The position numbers and the translations under genes were made by a program. Shown here piece by piece: positions 11,308 through 22,039 of a stretch of DNA of 64,000 bases; the stretch's first letter is position 1, and each line of letters starts with the position of its first letter. The notes beneath the pieces were generated by a model. That model was not told the DNA's origin, made no database searches, and saw only the letters and a list, made by a program, of their open reading frames with translations. Source of the DNA: Apricaphanius iberus (Eukaryota; Chordata; Actinopteri; Cyprinodontiformes; Aphaniidae); assembly GCA_028564705.1 (NCBI GenBank), contig JAPXFQ010002633.1:1-64000 (forward strand), read 5' to 3'.

Positions 11308-11977
11308 TAGGGCCGGGACTTTAACGAGTTAATTAAGATTAATTAATTACACAAAAATAACGCGTACAATTTGTTTAATGCATTTTAATCGCACCTATTT
11401 ATGCACCGCAGCCTTGCTGATGCGCAGAGAAAGGTGCAGATCCGCATGCTGTCATTCTTCCAGCAGTTGATGGAAAGAAATGTAGCTTTCCCTACAGTTA
11501 AAACTTATGCTGAAGCTATTTCTTCCTGTCATGAAGGTTTTGGTGACAGAGCTATCTCATCTACTCTCTCTCATGCATGCGCTCTCGTGTTACATGGCGC
11601 ACACAGCTGCACTGGCGCTGCTTCCAGCTATTTCCTCTGGACTCGATCCTCCAGAGAATCAAGCAAGGAGGGTTGATGGTGGTGCGCTGCAGCTTCCTGG
11701 TCATCACCGTGTTAATTTATCTATTTCGATCTGAGAGACATTTCCGCTTTCTCCATGACTCATTCTCTTATCGGTGTTCTGACAGAATGATAGTTTTTAT
11801 TTTTTCTGATAACTTAAATGTGTCTATTCAATCATTATTCATACTAAAAATCCATTTGAAGAAAATTCTCATTTTTCCCAGTTCAAATATTTATGTGCGA
11901 TTAAAATTAATTTTGATTAACTAATTACAAAGCCTGTAATTAATTAGATTAAAATTTTTAATCGAGTCCTGACCCTA
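11308..11977. mobile_element. hAT-type non-autonomous transposon (670 bp) with 8-bp duplication
   Basis: The element begins TAGGGCCGGGACT and ends AGTCCTGACCCTA. Its ends continue as inverted A+T-rich stretches (TTAATTAAGATTAATTAATT against AATTAATTAGATTAAAATTT). It is flanked by an exact 8-bp duplication, GTTGATAC (11300-11307 and 11978-11985), the hallmark length of hAT transposition. The interior has frames of up to 115 codons but no transposase motif, so it would depend on a transposase made elsewhere. Confidence 0.88.
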
Positions 11978-11985
11978 GTTGATAC

Positions 11986-14100
11986 AAAGCGCTCTAAAAT
12001 ATTTGTGGTATCTGGTGAAACAAATGTTTTGACCCAACACTGTGTGCTTTGATTAAGTAACCACCTATTTTTGAGTGAGGCTAACTGCTTTGAATCTAAT
12101 TGGTTTGGGTTGTTGTATGAATAATTTTACGTGAATGACCAAGTTTGTCAGCGGAGAAGGAAACCCTTAGTTAGGTTCATTGTCCTTTTACCACATATAT
12201 TTTTTTTATTGAGAAATCCCAAAGCATACTTTTATCATGACTTGTTTAGGAAAAGGACCCAAAGAGAGACAAGGACAGCAGCAGCATGGTGACTAAGGAT
12301 TTTTCAGTAACAAGAACTGGACAGGAATGGACCGGAAATAGCAGGCTGTTGGCAACAGGAGATCTGATATGGAATAACTGCACCGACGTGTTAAGTGTAC
12401 TGGGGGTTTAATTACTTAACACTGAGATAAGAACCAGCTGCAAAAGACAAAACAATTGTGATACTGAGATAAATAAGTAAGACTCATATCCTAAAAAAGA
12501 AAACATTGGAATACACTGCAAAATAAGATGCTGCACAATCAAACTAAATTCAAAGTCCAACAAAACATGACAACTTTGCTGAAAACCTTGATATAATGTA
12601 CAAAAATTCAGTTTAAAGCTAGGTGTATTTCTTTAACAGGATGCAAATCTTCTGATACTATCTCTTCTGTCAGATTGTAAAATTTAAGGTGTCATATCAA
12701 TCTTAAAATACTTAGCTCACATGGAATAGACTATGTTTTGGTTTTTGGTTTAACATATTTAAATTTCAAAAGTGAAGGGCCAGTTGGTATAGTTGACTAA
12801 AATTACAGCTTAACATAAAATTTTATTGTGTTTGTGTCAAAATGACTTAAATCTGTTCTCTCCTGGATCATTTCAGTTCAACAAAGAGGAAATCAATTTG
12901 ATACAAAATCAGTTTCAATAATGTTTGTGAATTTTCCTGGGAAAACAGCTCATTACTGAAGAACATATTGCGGATTACCTTTCTCATGAAGGGTTGTTCT
13001 ATCTTTTCAGCCATTTGTCAACTCCAACTGTTTAGCTTGCGAATCGAACTTATTGCTACCCCTTTCAGGTTTGCAAGTGTTTTGGGGTTTGCATGTGTCT
13101 TTGATTTTGCATGTTTTCTTATTTTGCATGTGTTTTTGGATGTGCAAGTGTTTAGCAGGTGTTTTTTTTTTATTTGTATGCGTTTTAGAATTTGCTTGTG
13201 TTTTGTCTCTCAGGGCCATTGTACTATTAGATATTTAAAGCCTGACAGAAAAGGGTGCACTTCAAGACGACTTTTAAAAACTATCATCCATGCAAAATAT
13301 TTATTTGGGGTAACGAATAAACAGTAGAGCTGCAAGTGAAACAGCGTTGATGCAGCAGCCGCCTAATGTGAAAAGGAAGAGCAGGGGACGGGATGAACAG
13401 TTCCAGCTGGTCAACAGATTTAAAACCAGGTCCGGCTCAGCACATATATCTAATAGGACTGCTTTAAGGAAATCTATATTGGGTCCCCCCATCCAGATGC
13501 TTAAATCGGCACCAGCACAGCCATTGTGCAGCATTATGCAAGAGTGTCGCTGCAGTATTCATATTTGTACTGCACACATGCGACAATATGTGCAATTCCA
13601 ATATAATCAGAAAACATACAGATGAACATAATTCTCAAATGCAACATATTTTCATCCAGATTCTCATTTTTTTGATAAGTTCAGAGATGGCATTGGGGTG
13701 GGGGGCTGTCTGGTTGTGTGTTCGTCTGTGTGTGCAAAGCTCTATAAGTCTGAAAATGTGGCTTAAATTCACAATTTTAATATCTCTACAGCTGTGCTGT
13801 AAGCATCCTCTGTGTCCAAAAAAGTTTGTAAGCAAGGCTTAAAGTTCCACACATTTTTCACCACAGTTTATTCTATAAATCCCAAACTTTCCGTAGAAAG
13901 TTGGTTAACTAGTTTTAAGACCCTAGTTTGTGCACAAGCAACTTATAAATGAGACCCCTCTACCTTTAAGCGGCCAGTGCTACAAAATAACTACTATGCT
14001 GCAAAGTCTCTCATGCACCTAGGGTCAAAAGAAAACATGAGGCAGATTCAGAAAAAAAGTGATATTTAGCTACTGAAGACATGCAGAAGCATTGTGAGGT
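11986..14100. other. Mostly unrecognised; T/G-rich degenerate repeat at 13060-13215
   Basis: From 13060 to 13215 the plus strand repeats variants of TTTGCATGTGTTTT about eight times, an imperfect minisatellite. Frames near 13001-13625 (61 to 119 codons) follow this composition or lie beside it and show no family motif. The rest is A+T-rich with no recognised element. Confidence 0.45.
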
Positions 14101-14720
14101 GCAAACGAAATAACCTATAAAAATTGACAAATTTATTGCAGAAACGGGTCATCTGGAAAGAGATGAAAGGAGACAGAGGAGGGCATAAGAAGAGGAGAGG
14201 AAACAAAAGAGGAGGAGGAGGTGGCATGATAAGGATTATTGATGCAACTCAAAGAATTAGGAAGAGGCGGAAAGTTACAAAAGTGTAAATAGTTCAGAAT
14301 ATCTCTAGCAGCAGCTCAGCGAAGATGGGTCATGTGAGCAATTTAACTGTTTAAGAATTTTTAAAAAAAAATGTACTATGGAGAAGATGCAGTTGAGAAG
14401 GATGAGATAAGGAAAGCAGTAGAGCATGAAACTGAAAGAGAGGAGAGAGCCACAGATGGAGCTATGATAACCAATGGGGATGAAGATTAAAAGGAGCAGT
14501 AATTAATGTCTTCAACTAAAGAGGAATGTGACAAGGTCTATAGTTAATCATACAAGTAGCACCATGTGTTCCTGAATAGTTTTCCATGATGACAGGTATT
14601 TTATTCTTAAGCCTGAAAAGATGAAGCAGAGGAAACCAAACAGGTGAGGAGAGAGAGCACCTTTATGAGAACTAGAAAGGTAGAAAGAGACAACAAATTA
14701 GAGCTTTGTACTAATCTAAG
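14101..14720. other. Purine-rich stretch, no gene recognised
   Basis: The plus strand is strongly purine-biased with many GAGGAGG, GGAAAGAG and AAGAAGAG runs, especially 14150-14290 and 14385-14460. No coding or repeat family was recognised. Confidence 0.5.
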
Positions 14721-14802
14721 GCAGGAGTGTCCAACTTCAATCCTATTGCTATAGCTATTGCACTGCAACACTCCAACTCAGCTGAATCAAATGACTGAAT
14801 TA

Positions 14803-17139
14803 CAGGGGCGCTGCTAAGAATTTTGGACCCCATGACAAGAATCTTGGCAGGGCCCCCAACACCGCTGAGATTTTTTTCATATTAATTTACTTAGAATTAT
14901 GCACTTTATGGTATTTTTACTATCATTCTCATATATTTAAGTCAATCAGACTTTATGTGAATCATATATAACTGCTTCTGTACTACTAGACCACCTTAAA
15001 TTCATTATGTTGTGCTTGCACTAGCAATGTAATTGGGTTACAAATTATTTACTCTTATTTTTGCAAATTGTTTGAAAAGTGGTATTGGACAGATGGTAAA
15101 ACACAATCAGGATTTTTAAAAGATAGGTCTATACATAATAAAATCAGATTAGTCCTTGATTTAGTAGATTATAATTATCTGATTGAAGATAAGGGTTTCA
15201 TTTTAATTTTTGGATCTTTACGTAGCATTTGATTCTGTTGAACATACATGTATTATAGAAACGTCAGAATATTTTGGATTCTGTACAGAGTTTATTAAAG
15301 CGATACATATAATGTATGAGGATATTAATAGCTCGGTTTCTTTCTCACAAGGAACACCTAAAGGATTCACTATCAATCGTGGAATCCGGCAGGGCTGTCC
15401 GTTTTCTCCCTAATTATTTATTTTAGCTGCTGAGTTATTAGCTATATATCTTTAAAAAAAACTGTCCAGATCCCTTTGAAAATAATAACAAAATTTGATA
15501 TTTTCTAAAGCATTGGGATTCTATTTACATTAAAAAAATTTGAGCTTATGTCAATACATGATATGGAGCAAACTGACCTATATGGGATTCCAGTTAAAAT
15601 GAGGTAAAATCTTTGGGAATGATTATAACTAAAAATACTAAAACCACAGAAGACTTAAATATTTTACCTGTAATAAAAAAGTAAATCTATACTCAACTCC
15701 TGGTTGCAGGCAGAAACCTGGATAGAAATCCTCTGCTAGCTACTGTACAAGCTACTTTGAGCTGTTTGGGAGGTTTCAGTGCATCTCTTGAAGATGATGT
15801 GGAACTGTGTTACAACACGATCCCCTATGTTGTCAAATACAGTATGATCCATCTCTGCCAACCACCCTTCACAGAAAACTTTCATATTATCTGATCCAGA
15901 ATGTTTGCAAACTAAGTTGAAACAGCGCAAAATCTTTTGTAGAAATGATCATATTATTATTCACATGATAAATATTCAAAATAGGTTAATTAAAATTAAC
16001 ATAGTTTTAGGAAAAGTCAGGGACCTACAAGGCTGCATTACTTAATTTGACAAAGTTATTTAATATGCATATTGCAAAAAGGTCAAAATGACTGCCCTGG
16101 ACATTCTAATGTTTAAGTGTATTTGAATGTTCAGAATGATCAAGACCTCATTTTGACAGAGGCAAGGTCAACTGATAGTCAATATAACATCTTATGTTTA
16201 ACTGCATTTATAAGTTAACAGAGAAAAAAAGGGGGGTTCTTGAGCTAAAGTTGAAAACTTTGAGCAAAGCTACTGTATCCCATCACCATGACGTGAAGAT
16301 CTACAGAGCTACACCGCAAATGAGTTAGCACTAATTTAAGTCCGAATACATCACTTTAACTGAATAATGTACACTTCCATGCAGCGGTAAATCACTACAA
16401 AACGTGCTGTACAGAATAGTGAACCAAATCGCATAAAAAACTATAAATACAGTGGTTTTATACTCTTTGCATCTCGTCATAGGGGCTGCTGGCTATCAAC
16501 AAGACCGAGCCGACAGCCGAAGAAAATGAGGGAATCTCTGTGGAGCACTTCTCAATAAGTTTATAAGTACAGTCAAAAGAACAAAACATCAAACTGACAG
16601 CGTGTCAGTTGGTAAACCATCAAACAATTTTCCTGGCACTGTATCGCATCATCATGCCCAAATAACCCAGGAGCAAGAATTTATTACTTACCAATCCAGT
16701 AGCAACGTAGTTAGTTCAGCATCCATACATCCTCCAGTGTCTCATAGCGGCTGACACAAAAAACTGAAAAGTTGTAACACTGGGTTTTAGAAGCTAATCC
16801 TACTTTGACCTAAATTAAGAAACAGTTTGACAGAAAAGATCTTCCACAGCAGTGAAGGGAAGGAATCGTTCATGTAGGCGAAGCGTGCTGTACACATTTC
16901 GCATGTGCCGCTGCCAGTGTCAGACGATACCATTCAGTAAGGGAGAGGGGTGAAATGATATCATACATAATTCGAGGATTTTTTATATCGAATCCCAACC
17001 ATTTTGCTTATTTTAACAGATCAAATGAAATTATTCATTTACAAAACTTACACAAGACAATACATATTGATAGCCCTCAAAAGTCTGTGCCAGGCCCTCA
17101 GAATCGTCCTAACCTCCCCCACCCCTGACTGCGCCCATG
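14803..17139. mobile_element. hAT-type element, 2.3 kb, 8-bp duplication CTGAATTA
   Basis: The left end CAGGGGCGCTGC and the right end, read inward as CATGGGCGCAGT, are inverted repeats matching at 9 of 12 positions. Both sides are bordered by CTGAATTA (14795-14802 and 17140-17147), an exact 8-bp duplication as expected for hAT. No hAT transposase was recognised. The interior includes a decayed L1/Tx1 reverse transcriptase (15060-15960), so part of its length is a secondary insertion. Confidence 0.8.
15060..15960 (+). pseudogene. L1/Tx1-type LINE reverse transcriptase fragment
   Basis: Broken frames carry L1-clade RT landmarks in order: a GFLKDRSIHN block near 15110, the palm motif A region reduced to Phe-Asp-Ser-Val-Glu-His near 15228 (the usual first Asp of the F-D block is lost in a frameshifted stretch), a YEDINSSVS block near 15318, and motif B GIRQGCPFSP at 15382-15411 followed by a stop. 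A weak NSWLQ block near 15700 marks the later connection region. Several stops and shifts make it inactive. It sits inside the hAT element, so it is either a nested insertion or captured sequence. Confidence 0.75.
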
Positions 17140-17216
17140 CTGAATTACCTCTTCAGTATGCCATCAGGTTTGGCAAAGGCATGGTAATGAGTCATTCATT
17201 TGATTCACCTGTCTTA

Positions 17217-18509
17217 TGGTGCGTTCACACTGCCCCAGACGTCAGAGTTTCTGCAGTGTTTCATGTGCGTTGGACCAGTGAATTTTTCAAGCTTTTCCTG
17301 CATTTCAAGCTTCAAAGCGCCAAAAGCCAGCAACACAGAGGTTTAACTAGCAGAGCTTTTGATATTCTTTACCATCTTAACATAGAGCTTCAACCAATCA
17401 CAGGATCTCACTGTAGTGACGTTGCCCGACGTCAACATTGTCCAGCCAACCACGATCCGCAAGTGTTTAAAACATCCGCAAGAGCAAGGTTGGCCCACAT
17501 GTTTTGCAAGCTTATAGGGACTATATTATACTATTTTACAGGTTTCAACTCCTGGGATAGACATGTATATGACAAAAGGTTACTGTCTGTTTTATACAGT
17601 ATTAATTTGTCCTAACATTTAACTTGTATCCTGTAGTTAATGTTGGACCATGAAGTAAAACGACTCGTTTCTCTATAATCCCGCCTCCTGCACCCCCACC
17701 CCCCGTACTCCCCCTCCCTCCCATGCTCCACTCTGCTCCTGTGCAGGGCCACAGCAACTCAGACTGAGATAAATAGTGCTGAGCTTTATCTCAAAAAGTA
17801 TTCTGACAGTGAATTTGAAAAGCACAAAATACCACAATGAAACTGTGTTATATTAAGGGCTCAGACATTTGGTGTATTTATTTTGTTGTTGTTGTTAAAA
17901 ATGGAGTCAATAAAGCTTATTTCAGTTGGTAAATCTCAAGGCTTTAGACAGAGCCACTGAACATTACTGAACATTCTGCGATGCTACAGATCAATTAATT
18001 AGCCACACAATGCTGTTATAAGATCACATAAGCAGTTTGATAAATGGCCAACACACATTAGCATTTAGCTACTTACTTCTCTGTCTATCAGCCACCTTTG
18101 TTCTTTGATCCAGCTGCTGTTCGGAATAGGAATGTAGAATAAAATCCTATAATCCATGCAGCCAAATGGCCATTTGCAGCCATTTGGGTGTGTTTGAAAC
18201 TCTAGCAGAGGTAAGCCGCTGTGCCTGCAAGGGCGGTGCAGACATCTAGCACTCCCTTGTTTTCACTTCCTGACGTCACAGGTTGAACAGGTCTTTTTCC
18301 AGGAGAGGGAGGGTCATCTGCTCAGAGAGCAGGATTAACAATGCACGAATTAAGCCAAAAACCACTCTTGTGGGTTTTTTAGGAGAAAATTGCATTACCA
18401 GACGACTGAAAACTCCAAAAAATTTATTTTGCAAAGAGGTAGTGGCACCAAATTAATCGCTTTGTGAGTGTTGTTTGACACTGAAAAACTATGCATTGTG
18501 AACGCACCA
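17217..18509. mobile_element. Harbinger-like element with TTA duplication
   Basis: The left end TGGTGCGTTCACA and the right end TGTGAACGCACCA are perfect 13-bp inverted repeats. TTA borders both sides (17214-17216 and 18510-18512), the 3-bp target typical of PIF/Harbinger. The 1293-bp interior has no transposase. A C-rich piece at about 17685-17735 next to GTGCAGGGCCACAGCAACTC may be a further, unrelated insertion. Superfamily is inferred from the TTA duplication and end style. Confidence 0.7.
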
Positions 18510-18576
18510 TTAGAGAAAGGATGCACCTAAAAGTTGCAGGGCAGTAGCTCTCGAGGACTGGAGTTTGTGATGACAC

Positions 18577-19509
18577 TACAGGACTGGCATTAAAGACCAT
18601 ATAATAATCCCCCACGAATGTATAAGTTCCCCCATTGGGAAGCGTATAAAGGGGGAATTCCCTCCTATTTTAAATATTTTATTTCAGGCTCTGCTAGAAA
18701 ATACACCGACAAAGAGTTTGATTCATCAAATGTTTTCTCTTATGGAAAATAAAGCATATATCTATTTTGTATATCTATATAAGAACTGTAATGTTTAACA
18801 TGGTAAATAAATGTAAAACCATCCAAAAGTGATAATGAATTGTCATGTTACTTTACATCACTGTAAATTTACTCACAATTCATATAAGAGTAAAAGAATA
18901 ATTAAATGTCCTTTAAAAACTAATGGAGCTTTTTTTTCAGTATTCCTTGTGAATAATTCAGTGCATTTTTCTACTTTGTAAACATGCTGCAATTTAGACT
19001 TTATACCTCACTGTATAGTCTCTCTATAGCATGAAAAATGAGACATTTCAAGCGGTAGCAGGTGATTAGTCACTGTATTTTTGTGCCTGAGATCAGCAGG
19101 CTGTGTATACCATAGCAATATGCCTCGATGATTAATTTGCTCTGTTAGTGTCTATAGTTTTGTTTGTTGCATATGAAGTGTTCTGCAGCATGCTGGGCTT
19201 AACATGATGATTGGTTGTGCAGAACGAAAACATGCTTTTATGTTTTGTAAAGAACATTTGTCACTCAGAACATTTTAGAATGGCATCACCAAGAATATAT
19301 TGCATCTGTATATAAAAACATATTTTTCTCAATGAAAGGTAAGAATGAAGATGCAGCCAAGGTATCTGTAGGTAATTTTCTTTAGAGAAAAAATCACAAT
19401 AGATCAGCTTTATATGAAGGTAATACAGCTATCAATATTTTGTATTATTAATAGATACAGTACTTTTTGATATCTTTTACCAGCTATTATATATCTTGGC
19501 AGGTTTTGA
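18577..19509. other. A+T-rich DNA, nothing recognised
   Basis: No frame longer than about 60 codons and no recognisable repeat ends. Confidence 0.5.
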
Positions 19510-20125
19510 ATAAGGCAAGGTAATCTTATTTGTATAGCACACTTTCAATACAAGGAATTCAATGTGCTTTACATGAATCGGTGGTAAAGACACCAAACAT
19601 ATGATAAAAGCATCGAAAGTGAAAACAGCACAGTATGAAAATTAAAAACAGAAAACATTTAGCATTTGATTAAAAACAACAATTTAGAAGAAGCATTAAA
19701 GAAAATATGTAAAAAATACTGTATATTAGAATATTACTCAAAAGCATGTCTAAACAGTAGAGTTTTAATCTTTGATTTGAAAGAACTTAATGACTAACTT
19801 AATGATGAACAGTGACATTGTAATGTACACTTGAGTATCATCTGCATAGTTATAATAATTAATCTTATTAGATGTTATAATCTGGGCTAGGTGGAGTATG
19901 TAGATATTAACAAGAAGAGGCCCCAGGATGGAGCCTTGGGGAACCACACATCTGGTTTCTTACAGACACAAAAGAAAAAAATCTCAGTTCTTCAGGTAGG
20001 ACTCAAACCAGCCAAATACTGTACCAGAGAGTCCGACCCACCTCTCCATTCATTCCAGTAGTATAAGTTCAACAGTGTCAAATGCTGAACTAAGGTCCAA
20101 CAGAACCAACATTGCATTGCATTGC
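19510..20125 (-). pseudogene. L2-type LINE relic (RT part joined to 3' tail)
   Basis: On the minus strand the order is RT coding remains (about 20125-19760), an abrupt join and a 3' tail. Motif B reads VPQGSILGPLL at 19947-19915, and motif C is Tyr-Ala-Asp-Asp near 19855-19840. The tail at about 19570-19515 reads TGCTATACAAATAAGATTAC. The region upstream on the minus strand (TTGGACCTTAGTTCAGCATT near 20095) matches the usual L2 RT segment. Most of the C-terminal domain is deleted, so this is a non-functional copy from a different family than the LINE at the window's left edge. Confidence 0.75.
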
Positions 20126-20127
20126 CC

Positions 20128-20190
20128 ATCTCCTGCAATCATCAGTCGAGAGGCGGGGTACACCCTGGACAGGTTGCCAGTCCAATGTAG
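20128..20190 (-). mobile_element. 3' fragment of the fish SINE
   Basis: The reverse complement reads GACTGGCAACCTGTCCAGGG then TGTACCCCGCCTCTCG, matching the 3' body of the SINE at 3405-3754. Confidence 0.6.
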
Positions 20191-21039
20191 AGTTCAAACA
20201 TCACATATTCCTCAAAATGCTTTAATAGACACAGAGGAAACCATCTTGGCATTACTATAGAAACTGATAGCTACAGGGTTCCGTACTTCTGCTGTTTGAG
20301 GTGTGGCCAAACAGTGTCAAGGAAGGTGGATCACCTGCTTTGCAAATGCCACCCACAAGGGTGTCGAGTAGCCTTGTGCCTTGTAGGGATGTGCAAAGTA
20401 GCCAGTATTTGTATCTGTATTTGTCTTGGTTGAGGGGGGAAATTATGTGTATTTGAGAAAAATTCAAATAGGCATACATTTTTTTGTTATTACTTCTAAT
20501 TTATGTTTAATCATTATGGATATGCAATATTGGTTGATCTTTTTCCATAAATTCAGCAATTAATATGTAATGGGAACGTCATTGAAAGGAGACCAAAATA
20601 AAGGCCACTATGGCCCCAAAACCTTTAAACTGTCGGGGACGGTTGTACACTATAAAGACTTATGGGTAATCTGTTCGTGTTAACTGTATAAGTTCTCCGT
20701 TGTACATCATAGTTTGTGTTCCAAATGTAGCCGTTCTTCTTAGATATCTTTTCAGTTATTTTTTGTGCTTATTAACATTTTTATTCTCAGGAACAACTTG
20801 TTGGTGCAGCAAATTTAACGACAAACGAGGCACTCTCTCTCTTGAATTTTGGGGGGGGGGGCGTTTAAGAGCAGCAACGTGTGAACACGCATTTTCCTCA
20901 AGCTCTGCATGAAAAATTTTATTTAGTTAAATTCAAGCCTCTAAAATAAGCAAATATCTAATCAAATTGTTTCCTAAACCTCTCACTATATAGTAGCTGC
21001 AGTTTTATTTCTAGCTATTTCTCTTTTCACTTATTTGTC
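20191..21039. other. Unassigned DNA; possible hAT-type end near 20395
   Basis: TAGGGATGTGCAAAGTAGCC at 20386 looks like the beginning of a fish hAT-type repeat, but no matching right end was found. A run of ten G residues lies near 20850. No gene recognised. Confidence 0.35.
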
Positions 21040-21276
21040 ACTTCGATAATGGAAGCTATTAAAGCCTCTGAACGGTCGGTCTTGGCTAAGTTAGAGGACA
21101 CGGTCTCTACACTAACGACTGATTTACACACAAACATAGAGAGCCTCTCCAACAAGCTACAGCAAGAAATAAACATAGCCCGCTCTGAAGCACAGGAGGC
21201 TCTGGAGACAGCTAACCAGGAGCTCAAGGAACATGCTACATCGATACATACCCTGGAAGACGGGGCTAACTACTAA
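21040..21276 (+). pseudogene. L1/Tx1-type ORF1 coiled-coil fragment
   Basis: The frame from 21049 encodes 75 residues rich in Glu, Lys, Leu and Ala with heptad-like spacing (LEDTVSTL ... IESLSNKL ... EALETANQEL). This resembles the trimerising coiled coil of L1/Tx1 ORF1 proteins, which package LINE RNA. No RNA-recognition domain follows. The nearby L1/Tx1 ORF2 pieces at 23324 and 26190 in the same orientation support the assignment, but coiled coils are generic, so confidence is moderate. Confidence 0.5.
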
Positions 21277-22039
21277 TCAGACCAGATCGTTGAGCCTGAG
21301 ACTCAGCTCGCATCGCCCTCCTTCCCTTTTTCTCAAATGTCCATAAAAGCTACTCGAATATTTTTTTTTTCTGATCAATAACAACCTCCTCCCGCATGTT
21401 ACCACATTGCAATACCATAGCATTGTAGTGTCACCCGGGCGTTCCACTGGATGTGTCAGCAGCACATTACGGGAGCGGCATGTTTTACTCGCGTATTCTG
21501 CTGCTTGGCCCTTTCCACCGGGGGGCGTCAGCAGCACGTAGCAGCAGGGAAGTAGCTATCACCGAGAGAGCCCGAAATCATGTGAGATCAGATAAATCAC
21601 GGCTGGTTTCGTCAGTAAACACAACAACAAGCAGGAAAAATACTACAAGATTGCTCCAAAAGGTTTGTGTTTTATGTTCTGTCTGTTATATTCGGTAATA
21701 AGTTTGTTATGTCAGGGAATATACAAAATCCCTCGAAGTGCAAAAGAATAATGTTAGTGGCGATCCGAGGTAGTGTAAAGTAAAGTTACCTGAAAGAAGC
21801 CCCTTTGTTTTATTTGGAAAATTTCCGGATGCCGAGCCGTCTGACTTCCTGTGTTCCCCTATCCAAACTGTTGAAATTTACACGTTTCACAGGCGTAGCG
21901 CGTAGAAAATAGGACTGCCGCGTATATTTAGAAAAGTGCTGCAACATGACGCTCCTGTGACGGGGCAAACTCGTGCCTCTTTCGCCTCCGGTGGAAAGGA
22001 TGGGTTAGATCACTCTCCTATACAATTGGAAATTAACTT
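21277..22039. other. Unassigned, locally G+C-rich, with a 30-bp direct repeat
   Basis: TTCCACTGGATGTGTCAGCAGCACATTA (two parts: 21443-21456 and 21457-21470) recurs imperfectly at about 21511-21538 as TTCCACCGGGG then GCGTCAGCAGCACGTA. This may be part of a DNA-element end. No coding homology recognised. Confidence 0.35.

Larger units (their letters stand above)
14722..18576. mobile_element. Short CAGGGGTGTCC-type MITE split by two later insertions
   Basis: Three pieces join into one short palindromic fish MITE of the class also seen at 31858-32080: 14722-14802 (CAGGAGTGTCCAAC ... GAATCAAATGACTGAATTA), 17148-17216 (CCTCTTCAGTATGCCATCAG ... TTGATTCACCTGTC) and 18510-18576 (CTCTCGAGGACTGGAGTTTG). 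The gaps are filled exactly by a hAT element (14803-17139) and a Harbinger-like element (17217-18509), each bounded by its own target duplication. The outer borders are approximate. Confidence 0.75.

Noticed and set aside
12968..13327. 119-codon Cys/Phe-rich frame
   Set aside because: It translates the T/G-rich degenerate repeat at 13060-13215.
17004..17615. 203-codon frame
   Set aside because: It runs across the hAT right border, the MITE remnant and the Harbinger-like left border, so it joins unrelated sequences and cannot be a conserved gene.
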